Shown here piece after piece: positions 22,400-29,880 of a stretch of 34,894 bases of DNA; the first letter of the stretch is position 1; each line of letters starts with the position of its first letter. The notes under the pieces were generated by a model. That model searched no databases. It was not told the origin of the DNA and was given only the letters and a program-made list of their open reading frames with translations. The DNA lies in NCBI GenBank assembly GCA_031082225.1, contig JAVHLG010000040.1, forward strand, positions 1-34,894. Direction: 5' to 3'. Origin of the DNA: Desulfovibrionaceae bacterium. GTDB taxonomy: Bacteria > Desulfobacterota > Desulfovibrionia > Desulfovibrionales > Desulfovibrionaceae. The position numbers and the translations under genes were made by a program.

Positions 22400-24007
22400 T
22401 CATATCTCCGACAAGAGTTCCGTCAGATCCCTGTTCACCTCCAAAAGCCGCTGCCTGATGTCGGTCTGATCCGTCCAGGGCTTGGCCGACAGGTCGTCCA
22501 GGCGCTGGCGCAGGAGCGCGAACTTGCCTTCCGTGTCCGAGAGCAGATACGGCCAGTCGATGCGCGGCCAGGCCTTTTCCGGGTCGGCGGCGACCTTGGG
22601 CTCGGCCCCGGGCTGCAGGGTATATTCCTCCAGATAGTCGGGAACCCGCACGGACACCTTGTATTTTTCCCGAATAAGCCCGGCCAGGGTGTTCAGGGCC
22701 TTTGTCTCGCCGTGGATCAAAAAGATTTCCCTGGTTCCGTCTTTTAAGTGGTCGAGCCATTCCATGATCTGGCTTTGCCCGGCGTGGGAGGAAAAACCGC
22801 CAATGGTGTAAATCTTGGCGGCAACGGCCACATCCTCGCCCAGGATGCGGATAAACGGCGCGCCGTCCACGATGCGCCGTCCGGGCGTCCCCATGGCCTG
22901 ATAGCCCACGAACACGATGCTGGCCCCGGGCCGCCACAGATTGTGGCGCAGGTGGTGCTTGATGCGTCCGGCGTTGCACATGCCGCTGGCGGAGATGACC
23001 ACGGCCGGACCGTCCAGGTCGTTGATGGCCCGGGACTGGTCCGTGCTCTGGGTGAAACGCAGATTGGGCAGGGCCAGCGGGTCTTCCCCCCGGTCGAAGA
23101 CGGCCCGGGTCTGGTCGTCCATGTATTCAGGATGGCGGCGGAAGATCTCCGTGGCCTTGATGGCCAGGGGGCTGTCCACGAAGACCGGCATGTCCTCGGG
23201 GAGCTTTCCCTCCTTGCGCAAAAGGTGCAGGCAGAAAATGATCTCCTGGGTGCGCTCCACGGCAAAGGCCGGGATGATGACCTTCTCCCTCAGGCCGTAG
23301 CTGCGGGCGATGGCCTCGGCCAGTTCGGCCCGGCTCTGGGTCTCGTTTTTGTGGTTGCGGTCGCCGTAGGTGCCCTCCACAAACAGGTAGTCGGCGTGGG
23401 CCACGGTGCTGGGGTCGTTGACCAGAAGCTGGTTGGGGCGTCCCAGGTCGCCGGAAAAGACCAGCTTGGTGTCCCTGCCGTCCTCCTTGATCCACAGTTC
23501 CACGAAGGCCGAACCCAGGATGTGCCCGGCGTCGCTGAAGCGGGCCGTGATCCCCTTTGCCGGGGAAAAATCCTGGCCATAGGGCACGGGTTGCAAAAGC
23601 GGCATCACGGCCCGGGCGTCGGCCATGGTGTACAGGGGTTCGGCCCGCCTTCCGCCCCGGCGGCGGCTTTTTCGGTTTTTCCACTCGGCCTCGGACTCCT
23701 GGATGTGGGCGCTGTCGGCCAGCATGATCTCCAAAAGGTCGCGGGTGGGCGGGGTGACGTAGACGGGACCGGAAAACCCGGTCTTGACCATGCGCGGCAA
23801 AAGCCCGGAATGGTCCATGTGGGCATGGGTGATGATGAAAAAATCCATCTGCCCGGGATGGTAGACCGACGTGTCCAGATTGCGCCGCTCAATGGCCTCG
23901 TTGCCCTGATGCAGGCCGCAGTCGATGGCGAAACGGCTGCCGGCCGCTTCGAGGGCATGACAGGAACCGGTGACCGTCCCGGCCGCGCCCAGAAATTTGA
24001 TCTTCAT
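22400..24007 (-). CDS. Beta-CASP metallo-beta-lactamase RNA hydrolase
   Basis: A 535-aa ribonuclease-like protein of the CPSF73/Ysh1-type prokaryotic family (as TTHA0252), cytoplasmic. The metallo-beta-lactamase motifs are present: HAHMDHSG (motif 2, about residues 60-67), SDAGHILGSA (motif 3) and SGDLGRP (motif 4). The beta-CASP insertion carries DSPLA and the ISASGM segment, and the closing motif is FSSHAGQ. These residues bind two zinc ions and RNA. The substrate RNA in this organism is unknown. The start at 24007 has GAGGGAG upstream and gives the standard MKIKFLGAAGTVTGSCH beginning; an in-frame start at 24127 would extend it by 40 unlike residues. infA converges on its 3' end. Confidence 0.92.
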   Translation of the reverse strand: MKIKFLGAAGTVTGSCHALEAAGSRFAIDCGLHQGNEAIERRNLDTSVYHPGQMDFFIITHAHMDHSGLLPRMVKTGFSGPVYVTPPTRDLLEIMLADSAHIQESEAEWKNRKSRRRGGRRAEPLYTMADARAVMPLLQPVPYGQDFSPAKGITARFSDAGHILGSAFVELWIKEDGRDTKLVFSGDLGRPNQLLVNDPSTVAHADYLFVEGTYGDRNHKNETQSRAELAEAIARSYGLREKVIIPAFAVERTQEIIFCLHLLRKEGKLPEDMPVFVDSPLAIKATEIFRRHPEYMDDQTRAVFDRGEDPLALPNLRFTQSTDQSRAINDLDGPAVVISASGMCNAGRIKHHLRHNLWRPGASIVFVGYQAMGTPGRRIVDGAPFIRILGEDVAVAAKIYTIGGFSSHAGQSQIMEWLDHLKDGTREIFLIHGETKALNTLAGLIREKYKVSVRVPDYLEEYTLQPGAEPKVAADPEKAWPRIDWPYLLSDTEGKFALLRQRLDDLSAKPWTDQTDIRQRLLEVNRDLTELLSEI

Positions 24008-24050
24008 CCCCGCTCCCTCGTGCCTGGCGCGGCATGATGCGCCCGGCGGC

Positions 24051-24079
24051 TTGAAATGCGGACGCATTACGGGCACAAT
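24051..24079 (+). promoter_or_regulatory. Promoter of the LOG-family gene
   Basis: TTGAAA (24051-24056) and CACAAT (24074-24079) are spaced by 17 bp. The predicted start near 24086 leaves a leader of about 93 nt that includes the hairpin at 24132-24160. Confidence 0.45.
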
Positions 24080-24131
24080 GCCCGGCGATGCGTCTATGGG
24101 CCTGATATCTATCCCACAGCGCGGCAAATGA

Positions 24132-24160
24132 AAAGCCGCCCCGGCGGCCGGGGCGGCTTT
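24132..24160. repeat. Perfect 13-bp hairpin in the LOG-gene leader
   Basis: Arms 24132-24144 and 24148-24160 pair completely around a 3-nt loop, starting in AAA and ending in TTT. It ends six bases before the LOG ribosome site (24166-24173), so it could affect translation, act as an attenuator, or be a bidirectional terminator between divergent genes. A T-run beyond the stem is absent. Confidence 0.6.
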
Positions 24161-24178
24161 GCCCCAAGAGGAGCGTAC

Positions 24179-24835
24179 ATGAACGGTTCCCGGCAGTATC
24201 TCATCGACGACCTGTCCATGAAGGAGTCTTGGCGGCTTTTCAAAATCATGGCCGAACTCGTGGACGGCTTTGACTCGTTAAGCGACATCGGTCCGGCCGT
24301 GTCCATCTTCGGCTCGGCCCGCATGACCGCCGAAGAGCCCTTGTACCAGCTCACCGAGAAACTGGCCGGGCTTCTGGCCAAGACCGGGTACACGGTCATC
24401 ACCGGCGGCGGCCCGGGGCTCATGGAGGCCGCCAACAAAGGGGCGGCGGCGGCCGGAGGCACCTCCGTGGGCCTGCACATCCACCTGCCCTTCGAACAGA
24501 AATACAACCAGTTCCTCAACCTGCGCTGCGACTTCCGCTATTTCTTCGTACGCAAGGTCATGTTCGTGAAATACGCCATGGCCTACGTGGCCATGCCCGG
24601 CGGTTTCGGCACCCTGGACGAACTCTTCGAGGCCTTGGTGCTCATCCAGACCCACCGCATCAAGCCCTTCCCCATCATCCTCATGGGCTCGGACTATTGG
24701 GGGGGGCTTGTGGACTGGCTCAAAAAAGAGGTCATCAGCCGCAAGTTCCTGGGTGAGGACGACCTGGATCTGTTCCGCGTCTACGACACCCCCGAGGAGG
24801 TGGTGGCCTTCATCAAGCGGCACGTCATCGTCTGA
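24179..24835 (+). CDS. LOG family (TIGR00730) protein
   Basis: A 218-aa Rossmann-like protein of the lysine-decarboxylase-like LOG family, several members of which are cytokinin-type phosphoribohydrolases that cleave nucleotide monophosphates to base and ribose phosphate. The signature GGGPGLMEAANKGA and PGGFGTLDELFE (phosphate/ribose binding, with the catalytic Arg/Glu region) are intact. Its physiological substrate in bacteria is usually not known. The start at 24179 has AAGAGGAG just upstream; a longer in-frame start at 24056 crosses the hairpin and is not supported. The acetyltransferase gene begins eight bases after the stop, so the two form an operon. Confidence 0.88.
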   Translation: MNGSRQYLIDDLSMKESWRLFKIMAELVDGFDSLSDIGPAVSIFGSARMTAEEPLYQLTEKLAGLLAKTGYTVITGGGPGLMEAANKGAAAAGGTSVGLHIHLPFEQKYNQFLNLRCDFRYFFVRKVMFVKYAMAYVAMPGGFGTLDELFEALVLIQTHRIKPFPIILMGSDYWGGLVDWLKKEVISRKFLGEDDLDLFRVYDTPEEVVAFIKRHVIV

Positions 24836-24843
24836 GGTCCGGC

Positions 24844-25338
24844 ATGGAAACGCACCTTCGCATCCGGGACGCCGGGCCGGGATCAGGCCTGGACATGGTC
24901 AGGGAGCTTTTTCGGGAATACGCCGCATCCCTGGATTTTGGGCTGGAGTTCCAGGACTTCGATGCGGAACTGGCCGGGCTGCCGGGGCGCTATGCCCCGC
25001 CCGGGGGATGCCTGCTTGTGGCCGAGGCCGGGGGCGGACCGGTGCGCTTCGGGGGCTGCGTGGCCCTGCGTGATCTGGGCGGCGGCGTGTGCGAGATGAA
25101 ACGGCTGTATGTGCGGCCCTGGTTCCGAGGCCAGGGGCTGGGCAGGCGGCTGGCGGCAGCAGTCATCTCCCGGGCTGAAAGCATGGGCTATTCCCGGATG
25201 CGCCTGGACACCATCGCCACCATGGTCCAGGCCGACGGCCTGTACCAAAACCTGGGGTTTTCCCGCATCCCGGCCTACTGCCAAAATCCCGTCCCGGGGG
25301 CCCGCTTTTACGAACGGCGTCTGACGCCCGCCTCCTGA
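24844..25338 (+). CDS. GNAT-family N-acetyltransferase
   Basis: A 164-aa acetyltransferase of the GNAT fold. Motif A is visible as EMKRLYVRPWFRGQGLGRRLA (about residues 90-110), whose RGQGLG loop binds the pyrophosphate of acetyl-CoA. A later GLYQNLGFSRIPAYCQNP fits motif B. The acceptor is unknown and the family is very broad. It follows the LOG gene by eight bases, and a GAGG ribosome site overlaps the LOG stop. Its last 31 bases overlap the 3' end of uvrC on the opposite strand. Confidence 0.88.
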   Translation: METHLRIRDAGPGSGLDMVRELFREYAASLDFGLEFQDFDAELAGLPGRYAPPGGCLLVAEAGGGPVRFGGCVALRDLGGGVCEMKRLYVRPWFRGQGLGRRLAAAVISRAESMGYSRMRLDTIATMVQADGLYQNLGFSRIPAYCQNPVPGARFYERRLTPAS

Positions 25339-27311
25339 ATGGCCATGGCGTCCCCAGGGGCCTGATCCGGGCCGTCCGGCGCCTGCAACCCCGACAGCCG
25401 TTCGCTGATCTTTCTGGCCTTGGTGATCCCGAAGCCGGGAAGGGCCGCCAGATCCTCCAGGCTGGCCCGGCGCATGGCCGCCACCGTCCCGAAATGCGTA
25501 AACAACAGCTTCGCGGTCTTGGGGCCGACCCCGGGCAGGCTTGCCACCTCGCTTTTCAGGGCCGTCTTTTTGCGCGCCCGGCGCTGCCCGCCCAGGCAAA
25601 AGGCGTGGGCCGCGTCGCGCAGGCGTTGCAGAAAAAGCAGCTCCGGGCTGCCCGGGGACAGGTTCACGGGATTTTTACGTCCCGGCAGAAACACCCGGTC
25701 CTCCATATCCGCCGCGCTGCGGCCGGACTTGGCGATGGAGGCCAGGGGAAACAGCCCGGACTGTCCGGCCTCCTGCATGGCCCGCTCCACGGCCCGGATC
25801 TGCCCCTTGCCGCCGTCGATGAGCAGAAGATCGGGAAACGGCGGGCCAGAGGCCAGACGCCGGGGCACGAAACTGGCCAGGGAGAGGTAGTCGTCCGAGG
25901 AGCCCTGAAGCTCGGGAAAGGCGTAGAGGCGGTAATCGGATTTTTTTGGTCGGCCGTCCTCGAAGACCACGCAGCCCACCCGGACCTCCTGCCCGCCCAG
26001 ATGGGAGACGTCCACGGTCTCGATGCGCCGGGGCGGTTCCGCCAGATGCAGGGCCTTGGCCAGCCGGGCGGACATGGCCGCAAAATCCGCCTCCCGCCCC
26101 CTCTCGGCAAAGGCCCGGGCCGCGTTGACCTCGGCCAGCTCCATGAGCTTGCGCTCGTTTCTGCCGCGTGGCCCGGCCAGCCGGACCGGCCCGCCGCGCA
26201 GATCCGCCAGGGTCTCGGCCGCAAGCTCCCACCCGCCGTCGCCGTCCTCGCCGGTACCGGCGGACGCGGCAACGGCCGCCTCGGGCAAAAGGATGCGCGG
26301 CGGCACATAGCTCCCGGCGCGATAAAACTGTCCCAGAACGCCCCGAACGGCCTCGGCCGCGTCGGCCGGGTCCAGGTTCGACCAGTAGAAATCCCGCTTG
26401 TCCAACAGCCGCCCCTGGCGCACGAAAAGGATGCTGGCCCCCAGTCCCCGGGGGGCCTCCTCCCCGGCCTCGGAACCGTCCAGGGCCGTCGCCCGGCCGC
26501 CGCCCGGACCGGCGGACAACCCCAGCACGTCCAGATCCACCGGGTCCGGCAACACCGCCGCCTGCCCCTCCACGGTCTTTTTCACCGCCCGGATGAGGTC
26601 GCGCAGCTTGGCCGCCCGCTCGAAATCCAGAGTCTCCGAGGCCGCCAGCATCTCCCGCTCAAGGCCCCGCAACAGTTCGCCCGAGCGGCCGGACAAAAAG
26701 GCCTCCACCCGGCGCACCAGCTCCATGTATTCGTCCCGGGGCACCACATTGATGCACGGGGCCAGACACTGGCCGATGTGCTGGAACAGGCACGGCCTGA
26801 CCCGGTTGGCCAGGGCCTTGTCCGAGCACTTGCGCAGGGGGAAGGCCCGGCCGATCTCCTTCCAGGTGCGCCTGGCGGCGGCGGCCGAGGTGAAGGGACC
26901 GAAATAGGCGCTCCCGTCGCGCTCCACCTTGCGGGTAAAGGTCAGGCGGGGATAGGCGGCGTTTTTGTCAAGCTTGAAAAGGATGTACTGCTTGTCGTCC
27001 TTTAAGACCACGTTGTAGCGCGGCCGGTGCTTCTTGATCAGGCTCGACTCGAGCAGAAGGGCCTCTTTCTCCGTGGCCGTCAACAGCACGTCCACGGTCG
27101 CAATGCGCGCCACCAGGGCCCTGGTCTTGGGGGTGTGCCCGGAATCGGCCCGGAAATAGGACGAAAGCCTGGCCCGCAGGCTCTTGGCCTTGCCCACATA
27201 GAGGATTTTCCCCTGCGTCCCCTTCATGAGGTAGACGCCCGGGGAGGCGGGAAAGGCCGTGGGATCGAAGTGGAAGGACCGGGAGCTCATGGCCGAGGGC
27301 CGCGACTCCAT
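25308..27311 (-). CDS. uvrC: Excinuclease ABC subunit C
   Basis: UvrC makes both incisions around a UvrB-bound lesion. The 667-aa protein has an N-terminal GIY-YIG nuclease (ASPGVYLMKGTQGKILYVGKA), a UVR segment (ELLRGLEREMLAASETLDFE) that contacts UvrB, the RNase H-like second nuclease (VDVSHLGGQEVRVG, LLLIDGGKGQIRA), and two C-terminal helix-hairpin-helix motifs (LPGVGPKTAKLLFTHFG, LPGFGITKARKISERL). Start choice: ATG at 27311 has AAGG from the preceding stop codon close upstream; ATG at 27290 begins MSSRSFHFDPTAF, which is the usual UvrC-like start but has no nearby ribosome site. The SGNH hydrolase gene ends eight bases before 27311, so the two are probably coupled. A promoter lies upstream of both. 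Confidence 0.95.
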   Translation of the reverse strand: MESRPSAMSSRSFHFDPTAFPASPGVYLMKGTQGKILYVGKAKSLRARLSSYFRADSGHTPKTRALVARIATVDVLLTATEKEALLLESSLIKKHRPRYNVVLKDDKQYILFKLDKNAAYPRLTFTRKVERDGSAYFGPFTSAAAARRTWKEIGRAFPLRKCSDKALANRVRPCLFQHIGQCLAPCINVVPRDEYMELVRRVEAFLSGRSGELLRGLEREMLAASETLDFERAAKLRDLIRAVKKTVEGQAAVLPDPVDLDVLGLSAGPGGGRATALDGSEAGEEAPRGLGASILFVRQGRLLDKRDFYWSNLDPADAAEAVRGVLGQFYRAGSYVPPRILLPEAAVAASAGTGEDGDGGWELAAETLADLRGGPVRLAGPRGRNERKLMELAEVNAARAFAERGREADFAAMSARLAKALHLAEPPRRIETVDVSHLGGQEVRVGCVVFEDGRPKKSDYRLYAFPELQGSSDDYLSLASFVPRRLASGPPFPDLLLIDGGKGQIRAVERAMQEAGQSGLFPLASIAKSGRSAADMEDRVFLPGRKNPVNLSPGSPELLFLQRLRDAAHAFCLGGQRRARKKTALKSEVASLPGVGPKTAKLLFTHFGTVAAMRRASLEDLAALPGFGITKARKISERLSGLQAPDGPDQAPGDAMAIQEAGVRRRS

Positions 27312-27318
27312 AAGGGCC

Positions 27319-27855
27319 TTACAACTGGTTGACGATGAGTTTTTTCCACAGGGAATAGGCGTTTCGGGTGAGGTGGATGCCGTCTTCGGTGAAGTTGGGG
27401 CCGAGCTTGCCGTCGTCGGCCACAAAGGCCGGATACAGATCCAAATACTTCACGAACGAATTGAATTTTTTGCACATATCCGAAAGCTTGCGGTTGACGG
27501 CCACGATGTCGTCGTTGTTGATGCGGGAAACCCGGGTGGGCAGGATGCTTTGCACGTAGACCTTGGTGTAGGGGGAAACTTCCTGTACGCGCCGGATGAT
27601 CTTTTCGTAGTTCTCCACGATGCGTTGCCCGGCCCCGATCTCGTTGACCCCGATCATGAGGAACATCTTCTGGGGCTTGCGCGCGGCGATGGGCTCGACC
27701 CGGCTCAGAACGTCGGCGCTGGTGGAGCTGTCGATGCCCTGAACGTAGACGCGCTCCTGGCCATCGAAGATCTTGTAGTGCTCGAAGCCCCTGGTGAGGC
27801 TGTCCCCGCAAAAGACGATCTGGAGGGACATAAGAAGGGGAACGATGGAATTCAT
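27319..27855 (-). CDS. SGNH/GDSL-family hydrolase
   Basis: A 178-aa small hydrolase or esterase. Block I is FCGDSLTRGF with the catalytic serine, block II carries the GIDSSTSADVL glycine, block III reads GVNEIG with the asparagine of the oxyanion hole, and block V is DGIHLTRNAY with catalytic Asp and His. All four SGNH residues are therefore present. The substrate is unknown; family members act on lipids, acylated sugars or esters. The N-terminus is only mildly hydrophobic and is not a clear signal peptide. A weak GGGAG site lies 10 bases upstream of ATG 27855. It is transcribed from the strong promoter at 27993-28021 and is followed at once by uvrC. Confidence 0.85.
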   Translation of the reverse strand: MNSIVPLLMSLQIVFCGDSLTRGFEHYKIFDGQERVYVQGIDSSTSADVLSRVEPIAARKPQKMFLMIGVNEIGAGQRIVENYEKIIRRVQEVSPYTKVYVQSILPTRVSRINNDDIVAVNRKLSDMCKKFNSFVKYLDLYPAFVADDGKLGPNFTEDGIHLTRNAYSLWKKLIVNQL

Positions 27856-27992
27856 CGGGAAACGGCTCCCTGAGGTCGCGAGGTGGACATCCTGATTGTG
27901 GCGAATCCGGTCGGCCGGGCGGCAAATCCAGGGCCGACGCCGGGTGGGCCCGTGGAACAGGCACGCAAAAAAGCGACCCTGTCCGTTTTGTC

Positions 27993-28021
27993 AGTATAGG
28001 TCGCCATGGCGGGCTGGTCAA
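27993..28021 (-). promoter_or_regulatory. Strong promoter for SGNH hydrolase and uvrC
   Basis: The minus strand has TTGACC (28021-28016) and TATACT (27998-27993) separated by exactly 17 bp, each five of six matches to consensus. The tandem repeat array begins 19 bp upstream of the -35 box. Confidence 0.65.
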
Positions 28022-28040
28022 GACCACGCCATGGAGCCCG

Positions 28041-28206
28041 CATATGGCCGATGGCTGCGCATATGGCCGATGGCTGCGCATATGGCCGATGGCCGCGCAT
28101 ATGGCCGATGGCTGCGCATATGGCCGATGGCTGCGCATATGGCCGATGGCCGCGCATATGGGCCGATGGCTGCGCATATGGCCGGATGGCTGCGCATATG
28201 GCCGCC
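28041..28206. repeat. 19-bp tandem array, eight full units plus a fragment
   Basis: Units follow the pattern CATATGGCCGATGGCTGCG. Units 1-6 are exact in length (28041-28154); units 3 and 6 have C instead of T in the GGCTGCG part, giving a TTC-TTC order, i.e. a 57-bp block repeated twice. Units 7 (28155-28174) and 8 (28175-28194) carry one inserted G each, and a ninth stops after about 12 bp at 28206. Each unit has a CATATG core. The array is non-coding and lies just upstream of a promoter. Confidence 0.9.
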
Positions 28207-28256
28207 AGCGGCGGGCCGGCCGGGGAAGGCCGTCCTGGCCGTGGACAGGCAGGCGG

Positions 28257-28901
28257 CTACTTTTGGACCTTTTCCCAGTCCTTCATGAAGGTCTCAAGGC
28301 CTTTGTCCGTCAAGGGATGCCGCGCCAGCTCCCGGATGACCGCAAAGGGAATGGTGGCCACGTCCGCGCCGCACAGGGCGGCCTCCAGCACGTGCATGGG
28401 ATGCCGCACGCTGGCCACCAGCACCTGGGTGGCGAAGCCGTAGTTTTTGAAGATTGCCACGATCTGTTCCACCACCTCCATGCCGTTTTGCGACAGGGCG
28501 TCCAGGCGGCCCACGAAGGGGCTGACGTAGGTGGCTCCGGCCTTGGCCGCCAGAAGCGCCTGCAGGGGATGGAACACCAGGGTCACGTTGGTGTCGATGG
28601 CCTGGGCGGTCAGTTCCTTCACCGCCGCCATGCCCTCCAGGGTCATGGGGATCTTGACCACCACGTTGGGGCCGATCTTCACCAGCTCGTTGGCCTCGGC
28701 GATCATCTCCGCCGCAGTCTGCCCGATGACCTCAAGGCTTACGGGCCCCGGCGTCTCGCGGCAGATCTGCTCGGCCAGGGTGCGCCACTCCCCGGACTCC
28801 CGGGAAAACAGCGTTGGGTTGGTGGTCACCCCGTCGATGAGACCGTAGGCCCGGGCCTGGCGTATCTCGTCCGGATTGGCGGTATCGAGGAAAAATTTCA
28901 T
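28257..28901 (-). CDS. fsa: Fructose-6-phosphate aldolase / transaldolase-like
   Basis: A 214-aa protein of the small transaldolase subfamily (TalC/FSA/MipB). It begins MKFFLDTANPDEIRQARAYG, has GVTTNPTLFSRE, and carries the Schiff-base lysine as Lys83 in VVVKIPMTLEG, aligned with Lys85 of E. coli FSA. NVTLVFHPLQALLAAKAGATYVSPFVGR completes the barrel signature. It could act as true transaldolase or as fructose-6-phosphate aldolase; sequence alone does not decide, and the name here is the family name. A GAGAGGA ribosome site precedes the ATG. The gene lies about 140 bp after a small YHS-like gene and 50 bp from the repeat array on its 3' side. Confidence 0.9.
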   Translation of the reverse strand: MKFFLDTANPDEIRQARAYGLIDGVTTNPTLFSRESGEWRTLAEQICRETPGPVSLEVIGQTAAEMIAEANELVKIGPNVVVKIPMTLEGMAAVKELTAQAIDTNVTLVFHPLQALLAAKAGATYVSPFVGRLDALSQNGMEVVEQIVAIFKNYGFATQVLVASVRHPMHVLEAALCGADVATIPFAVIRELARHPLTDKGLETFMKDWEKVQK

Positions 28902-29040
28902 GTGAAATCCTCTCCGGTTGGCTCGCAGGCGTCACGGCTGCGGCAGGACGGAATCCACGCCACGGGGATGAACGCCGAGGCCATGGGCACGCGCATCAGA
29001 CGTTCGCGTCTCTATGCCGCACGAACATTTCAGAATCGTG

Positions 29041-29346
29041 TCACGACGCGTTGTTTTTCTCGTCCCCGCTCCCGGACCCGACGGCCGCCGTGTCCCCCTG
29101 GAGCATCTTCACGTATTTGTCCCGGCATTCGTAGCTGCAGAAATAATGCACCTTGTCGCCCTCGCGCACCCGGATGTCGCCGTCCTTGGAGACAAAGGCC
29201 CCGCACATGGGATCCTTGACCATCTCCCCGGTGACCAGCAGGCTTTCCTTTTCCTCTTTCTCCTGGGCTTTCTTGCGCTTCTTGTCCCCCGTGAAAAGCT
29301 TCCACAGGATGAAACCGGCCAGGAGGAGGATGAGCCATCTATACAT
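29041..29346 (-). CDS. Small membrane-anchored YHS-like (TRASH-like) protein
   Basis: A 101-aa protein with one N-terminal membrane helix (MYRWLILLLAGFILWKLF), a strongly basic/acidic stretch (DKKRKKAQEKEEKES), and a small cysteine domain with DPMCGAFV and HYFCSYECRDKYVKML. This matches YHS or PP0621-like proteins, in which cysteines may bind a metal ion. The C-terminal tail is low-complexity. Function is unknown. AAGGAAGG precedes the ATG. It is downstream of folK and probably in the same operon as dapL and folK. Confidence 0.75.
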   Translation of the reverse strand: MYRWLILLLAGFILWKLFTGDKKRKKAQEKEEKESLLVTGEMVKDPMCGAFVSKDGDIRVREGDKVHYFCSYECRDKYVKMLQGDTAAVGSGSGDEKNNAS

Positions 29347-29380
29347 GACGCCTTCCTTTTCGTTTCAAAAAAAAGACCCT

Positions 29381-29872
29381 TTACGGACCCTGAAATATGC
29401 TATTCCCCTCGATTTTGAAAGGGATTTTCGCAAGCGCCGCGCCGATTCCCTCCCCGTCCGGGAAGACCAGGGCCGGGGCGATGTCGCGCAGGGGAACCAG
29501 CACGAAGGCCCGGCGGCGCATGCGCGGATGGGGCAGGGTCAGTTCCGGGGTGTTCCGCCGCTGATTCTCGAAAAGCAGCAGATCCAGGTCGATGGGCCGG
29601 GGCCCGAACCGCTCCCGGACGCCCTCCGGGGGGCGGCCCATGGCCGCCTCCATCTCCTGGAGCGCGGCCAGGAGGGATTCCGGGGTCCAGGAGGGACCAA
29701 GGGCCAGGGCCGCCGCCTGGTTGTGGAACCAGGGCTGGTCGGCCCTGTCCTGGGGTTCGGTGACATAGCAGGGGGAAACCGCCGCGACATGCACCCCGGG
29801 CAGTTCCCCCAGTCGGCGCAGGGCCTCGTCCAGGGCGGCCCGGGCGTCGCCCAGGTTGGCCCCCAGCCCCAC
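29381..29872 (-). CDS. folK: 2-amino-4-hydroxy-6-hydroxymethyldihydropteridine pyrophosphokinase
   Basis: HPPK attaches pyrophosphate to the pterin in folate synthesis. Family segments are clear: GLGANLGDARAAL, SPCYVTEPQDRADQPWFHNQA, the signature RFGPRPIDLDLLLFEN, and LPHPRMRRRAFVLVPL. Length from GTG at 29872 is 163 aa, normal for the family, but that start drops the residues (VTAY) that usually precede GLGANLG. The frame upstream stays open inside dapL without an ATG, GTG or TTG near the expected place, and no ribosome site is seen, so the true start is uncertain. It begins eight bases past the dapL stop, so translational coupling is likely. Confidence 0.88.
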   Translation of the reverse strand: MGLGANLGDARAALDEALRRLGELPGVHVAAVSPCYVTEPQDRADQPWFHNQAAALALGPSWTPESLLAALQEMEAAMGRPPEGVRERFGPRPIDLDLLLFENQRRNTPELTLPHPRMRRRAFVLVPLRDIAPALVFPDGEGIGAALAKIPFKIEGNSIFQGP

Positions 29873-29880
29873 GTAGGCGG

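Larger units (their letters stand above)
27856..28256. other. 401-bp regulatory interval between SGNH hydrolase and transaldolase
   Basis: Apart from the promoter and the tandem array annotated separately, no gene is seen. Long open frames run through it on both strands, but they exist because the 19-bp repeat contains no stop codon; they have no recognisable product. Confidence 0.6.

Noticed and set aside
27287-28177. A 296-codon minus-strand frame running through the repeat array
   Set aside because: It is open only because the 19-bp unit has no stop codon; it overlaps the SGNH gene in another frame and has no recognisable product.
28041-28206. 19-bp units as iterons of a plasmid or secondary replication origin
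   Set aside because: No replication initiator gene and no DnaA-box cluster or AT-rich melting region is next to them, and the surroundings are chromosomal core genes.
28041-28206. CRISPR array
   Set aside because: Units are directly adjacent with no unique spacers, and no cas gene is present.
29360-29400. Terminator after folK (run of eight T on the minus strand at 29375-29368)
   Set aside because: The preceding sequence is a direct repeat (AGGGTC twice), not an inverted repeat, so no stem forms.
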